From Streptomyces sp. SID13031 (GTDB lineage: Bacteria; Actinomycetota; Actinomycetes; Propionibacteriales; Kribbellaceae): a DNA stretch of 64,000 nt. Made by a program: the position numbers and the translations under genes. Below the pieces are notes generated by a model, which was not told where the DNA came from, did not search any database, and was given only the letters and a program-made list of their open reading frames with translations. Within the stretch, counting starts at the first letter, position 1; the number at the start of each line of letters is the position of its first letter. The DNA is taken from the NCBI RefSeq assembly GCF_010548305.1, contig NZ_JAAGLV010000019.1, positions 98,248-162,247 on the forward strand, given 5' to 3'. Below, one piece after another: positions 61,016 through 64,000 of this stretch.

Positions 61016-62106
61016 TTGCAGCTCAGCTGCGCGGCGAAGTCCTTCTGCAGCGCGGTCGTCTTGGCCTTGCGCTCGGTGTCGTAGGTGTCGACGTTGGCCT
61101 TGGTGACGACGAACGAGCCGGAGTCGACGATCACGCCGGGCGTCTTCATCGTGCACTGCTTGGAGCCGAGCAGGGCGAGCAGCCAGCCACCGACGTACGC
61201 CTGGCCGACCGGGTTCTGGGTGACCGTCGCGGCGACGCCGCCGGACTTGATCCCGGACAGGATCTTGGCGTCGTCGTCGATCGCCACCACCTTGATCGGA
61301 AGCTTGCTGCTGGCCACCCCGTCGGCCGCGGCGACGGCCGGGTTGTAGGCGGTGGTGACGATGCCCTTGATCTCCTTGCCCTTCGAGGCAAGCAGGTCGG
61401 CGACGGCCTTCTGCGCGGTCTGCAGGTCCTTGTCGATGTCGGTGATCACCGGTAGTTCGGTCACCTTGCCGTTGGTCTCGGCGATCGCCTTCTTCACGCC
61501 GGCGATCCGGCGCTGGGTGTTCGAGTCGACGTTGTTGCCGGTCAGGTGCACGATCGTGCCTTCGCCGCCGATCGCCTCGATCGTTGCCTGGGTCGCCTTG
61601 TACGCCGCTGCCTCGACGTCCGTGGACAGGCAGAAGTCGGCCGCGTTGGTGTCACCGGCCGGGCAGGACGCGAGCGAGCCGACCGCGAACCCCTTCGCCT
61701 TCAGGTCCTCGAAGGTGGAGTTGATGTCGGTCGGCGAGACGCCGAAGATGCCGAACGCGTTGTAGCCCTGGGCTGCCAGCGAGTTGATCACGTTGTTCTG
61801 CTTGCTCTGGTCCCACTCGCCGGTTTCGTTGAATGTCACACCACCGAGCTTGAAATCGGTCTTGTCCAGGTCGGCGGTGGTCTTCCAGGGCTGGAAATAG
61901 GGGTGCGCGCCGCCCGGGATGAGGGCGAGCTTGACGCTCGAGCCGTCCTTGAGTTCCACCGGTCCGGTCGACGTACCGGTGGAAGCATCGTCGCCGGAGG
62001 TGCCACTTGCACTGCCCGTGGAGCTCTTGGTGCTGCAGCCGGTTGCGGCCAGCGCAACGACGGCCAGTCCGGCGGCGGTTTTCCGGTAGATCGAGTGGAC
62101 GGTCAT
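61012..62106 (-). CDS. Sugar ABC transporter substrate-binding lipoprotein
   Basis: A 364-residue periplasmic-binding-like lipoprotein (type I, RbsB/Lac-repressor fold). Lipobox LAATGC gives Cys24. A Ser/Thr/Gly-rich tether precedes SVKLALIPGGAHPYF. Later TIEAIGGEGTIVHLTGNNVDSNTQRRIAG, and VATAYNPAVAAADGVA-like and VVAIDDDAKILSGI segments match sugar-binding proteins. First gene of the operon; GAGGAG upstream of ATG and the ATCCTATAGGAT operator 19-30 bp before it. Confidence 0.93.
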   Translation of the reverse strand: MTVHSIYRKTAAGLAVVALAATGCSTKSSTGSASGTSGDDASTGTSTGPVELKDGSSVKLALIPGGAHPYFQPWKTTADLDKTDFKLGGVTFNETGEWDQSKQNNVINSLAAQGYNAFGIFGVSPTDINSTFEDLKAKGFAVGSLASCPAGDTNAADFCLSTDVEAAAYKATQATIEAIGGEGTIVHLTGNNVDSNTQRRIAGVKKAIAETNGKVTELPVITDIDKDLQTAQKAVADLLASKGKEIKGIVTTAYNPAVAAADGVASSKLPIKVVAIDDDAKILSGIKSGGVAATVTQNPVGQAYVGGWLLALLGSKQCTMKTPGVIVDSGSFVVTKANVDTYDTERKAKTTALQKDFAAQLSCK

Positions 62107-62124
62107 GGCGCTGACTCCTCAAAG

Positions 62125-62136
62125 ATCCTATAGGAT
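62125..62136. promoter_or_regulatory. GntR-type operator ATCCTATAGGAT
   Basis: A perfect 12-bp palindrome 18 bp upstream of the binding protein start. Its AT-rich centre is unlike the surroundings. Sites of this kind are typical for FCD-GntR regulators in actinobacteria. The divergent gntR at 62286 is the likely binder. Confidence 0.75.
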
Positions 62137-62285
62137 ATTGCGTAGCTGATGCTGCCGCTTCACACTGGTGGCGTCAAGACTTGTCCGGGTAACGACTGCG
62201 TACACCGAATTCGGCAGACCGATTTCGGACCGTGGCCGCCGGTTTCGGACAGTCGTGCATGATAGGGACCTCGGGAGGAGCGACA

Positions 62286-62981
62286 GTGACAGATGCGCAT
62301 GCGGGTCTGGCGGGGCAACTCTCGCGCCTGCCTCAGCGACAGGTACTGAGCGACGACGTCTACGAGACCGTCAAGGGCCTGATCATGGACAGCGTGGTCG
62401 AGCCGGGCACCCGGCTGAACATCGACGCCCTGACCCGGGAGCTCGGCATCTCACAGACGCCGATCCGCGAGTCGCTCGCCCGGCTGGAGTCCGACGGCCT
62501 GGTCATCAAGGAGCCGCTGCGGGGGTACAGGGTGTCCTCCCGGCTCACTCGGGAGGAGTTCGAGGACCTCTTCGAGTACCGGCTGCACGTCGAGCCCTGG
62601 GCGGCCGGTCGCGCCGCCGAGCGGACCGAGCCGGATGATCTGGCCCGGCTCAAGGACGAGATGCTCAGCTACACCGACGTACCGGATCGTCCCGACTACG
62701 ACAGTTACAAGGCGATGGCTGCGCACGACCAGCGGTTCCACGACCTGGTACTGGAGCTGTCCGGCAACGAGACCGCGCGGCAGTCCTTCGCCCGCACGCA
62801 CTGCCATCTGCACCTGTTTCGCCTGTACTACGGCGGCGGGATCGCAACCAAGGCGTTGCGTGAGCACAAGGCTGTGGTGGCCGCGGTCCGCAAGGGTGAC
62901 CCGGACGAGGCGGCCGCGATGATGCGGGCGCACATCGAAGCCTCACGGGCCCGGTTGCGGCCTGTGTTCGACAAAATGTGA
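62286..62981 (+). CDS. GntR family transcriptional regulator (FCD type) of the sugar operon
   Basis: A 231-residue regulator. GntR HTH at about 20-90 (VYETVKGLIMDSVVEPGTRL, then GISQTPIRESLARLESDGLV), FCD domain with metal-site residues EYRLHVEPWAAGRAA, AAHDQRFHDLVLELSGNE, and HKAVVAAVRKGDPDEAAAMMRAHI. GTG at 62286 is chosen since GGAGGAG lies 5 bp upstream. It is divergent from the sugar operon and 23 bp before the FAH gene, so it probably controls both. Confidence 0.91.
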   Translation: MTDAHAGLAGQLSRLPQRQVLSDDVYETVKGLIMDSVVEPGTRLNIDALTRELGISQTPIRESLARLESDGLVIKEPLRGYRVSSRLTREEFEDLFEYRLHVEPWAAGRAAERTEPDDLARLKDEMLSYTDVPDRPDYDSYKAMAAHDQRFHDLVLELSGNETARQSFARTHCHLHLFRLYYGGGIATKALREHKAVVAAVRKGDPDEAAAMMRAHIEASRARLRPVFDKM

Positions 62982-63004
62982 TCCCTTCTTTCTAGGAGAG
63001 TTCT

Positions 63005-63856
63005 GTGGAACTGCTGCGCCTCGGCGCGGTCGGCGAAGAGCGCCCGTACGTGCGCTCGACCGACGGCACCGTCTACGACCTGAGCTCCGTCACCGCCGAC
63101 ATCGACGGCGCCTTCCTCGCCTCCGACGGCATCGCCCGCGCCCGGGCCGCGCTCGACGCCGGCTCGCTCCCGGTCGCCTCGGTCGAGGGCCTGCGGGTGG
63201 GTGCCCCGATCGCGAAGCCGGGCGCCGTCGTCTGCATCGGCCTGAACTACGCGGCCCACGCGGCCGAGTCCGGCGCCGAACCGCCGAAGAACCCGGTCGT
63301 CTTCTACAAGCACCCGAACACCGTCATCGGCCCGAACGACGACATCCTGATCCCCCGCGACTCCACCAAGACAGACTGGGAGGTCGAGCTCGCCGTCGTC
63401 ATCGGCAAAACCGCCCGCTACCTGACCTCCGACGAGGAGGCACTCGCCTGCATCGCGGGCTACACGGTGTCGAACGACGTCTCCGAACGCGCCCTCCAGC
63501 TCGAGGTATCCGGCGGCCAGTGGTCCAAGGGCAAGTCCTGCGAGACGTTCAACCCGCTCGGCCCGGCCCTGGTACCGGCTGACGAGGTCGCCGACCCGCA
63601 AGCACTCGACCTGAAATCCTGGGTCAACGGCGAGCCCCGCCAGTCCTCGAACACCCGTGACATGATCTTCTCGGTCGCCGCCATCATCCGCGACCTCTCC
63701 CAGTACATGACCCTCGACCCGGGCGACCTGGTCAACACCGGCACCCCCGAAGGCGTAGCCCTCTCCGGCCGCTTCCCCTACCTAGCACCAGGCGACACCG
63801 TCGAATGCGAAATCCAAGGCCTAGGCAAACAAACCCAAACCCTCGCCAAGGCCTGA
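63005..63856 (+). CDS. Fumarylacetoacetate hydrolase (FAH) family enzyme
   Basis: A 283-residue FAH-fold enzyme. The family core is CIGLNYAAHAAESG, then PVVFYKHPNTVIGPND, DWEVELAVVIGKTARY with the metal-binding Glu, NDVSERALQLE, KSCETFNPLGP, and NTGTPEGVALS near the end. Members cleave C-C bonds of 2,4-diketo acids such as 2,4-diketo-3-deoxy-L-fuconate, or hydrate dienoates. With the dehydratase and lactonase it fits the last step of a non-phosphorylative deoxysugar route. AGGAGA precedes the GTG. Confidence 0.9.
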   Translation: MELLRLGAVGEERPYVRSTDGTVYDLSSVTADIDGAFLASDGIARARAALDAGSLPVASVEGLRVGAPIAKPGAVVCIGLNYAAHAAESGAEPPKNPVVFYKHPNTVIGPNDDILIPRDSTKTDWEVELAVVIGKTARYLTSDEEALACIAGYTVSNDVSERALQLEVSGGQWSKGKSCETFNPLGPALVPADEVADPQALDLKSWVNGEPRQSSNTRDMIFSVAAIIRDLSQYMTLDPGDLVNTGTPEGVALSGRFPYLAPGDTVECEIQGLGKQTQTLAKA

Positions 63857-63863
63857 CCCCGAA

Positions 63864-63889
63864 CTGCGTGGGGAGAAATCCCCACGCAG
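63864..63889 (+). terminator. Terminator of the gntR-FAH unit
   Basis: CTGCGTGGGG / CCCCACGCAG, a perfect 10-bp stem with loop AGAAAT, 7 bp after the FAH stop. Confidence 0.8.
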
Positions 63890-64000
63890 CCTCCGCCGCT
63901 CACTCCTAATACCGGCTGAGTGCCTTCCTCGACCCCCATCCCACGGCCGACCCATCCCGATCCGCCTACTCCCGCCGGTGGCCTGGCCCGTCTGAGGGGT

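Overview
This is a 64 kb stretch of chromosome from a high-GC Gram-positive actinobacterium. Pointers to that are the GC-rich third codon positions, frequent GTG starts, strong AGGAGG ribosome binding sites, and families typical of the group: WhiB, a PPi-dependent phosphofructokinase, an F420-type luciferase-like oxidoreductase, MprAB-like signalling, a DinB2-like polymerase and PaaX/GntR regulators. The overall style fits Nocardioidaceae/Kribbellaceae (Kribbella-like); this is inference, since no rRNA or tRNA is present. Nothing here looks like a prophage, integrative element or CRISPR array. Most of it is ordinary core and accessory chromosome.

Layout. 1-6.6 kb: the 3' part of an acyl-CoA ligase coupled to a secretory lipase, a DrrAB-type ABC exporter, and a GntR+MFS pair. 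6.6-9 kb: a secreted subtilase and a lipoprotein. 9-12.6 kb: bkdABC-type 2-oxoacid dehydrogenase operon. 13-18.6 kb: beta-propeller phytase, EamA exporter, a two-repeat secreted protein that resembles rodlins, an SDR and a HisC-like aminotransferase. 18.6-19.2 kb: a non-coding stretch packed with inverted repeats. 19.2-22.4 kb: a DDAH-like hydrolase, a PEGA membrane protein and a three-domain cell wall hydrolase. 22.5-29 kb: GntR, small membrane protein, low-molecular-weight phosphatase, PPi-PFK, Lrp plus divergent EamA exporter, F420-type oxidoreductase and acetamidase family. 29-39.3 kb: mprAB-like two-component system and an HtrA/PepD-like protease, separated by a five-gene acyl-CoA catabolic island with a divergent PaaX regulator. 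39.3-45.3 kb: decayed hipA fragment, GH18 chitinase, DinB-fold protein, pirin, a frameshifted DUF2797 gene and an intact hipBA module. 45.4-55.4 kb: rhamnose mutarotase, VOC protein, lipoprotein PBP, WhiB, M6 protease, GNAT, epimerase, Y-family polymerase and a secreted protein. 55.4-63.9 kb: a six-gene deoxysugar import/catabolism operon with a divergent GntR-FAH pair.

How the parts work together. The clearest functional units are: (i) hipBA, whose promoter carries four 18-bp palindromes at an exact 27-bp period; (ii) an mprAB-htrA envelope-stress unit, in which both promoters carry repeated TTCTCAGC-like half-sites in 8-3-8 arrangement at about 11-bp phasing; (iii) a sugar ABC importer with an enolase-superfamily dehydratase, a lactonase and an FAH hydrolase, matching a non-phosphorylative L-fucose/L-rhamnose-type route and bracketing an ATCCTATAGGAT operator; (iv) the PaaX-controlled CoA-thioester island. 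Candidates for novelty are the rodlin-like protein, the phased operator arrays, the DinB2-like polymerase with an Ile steric gate and the inverted-repeat cluster near 18.9 kb, one arm of which recurs at the very end of the window.
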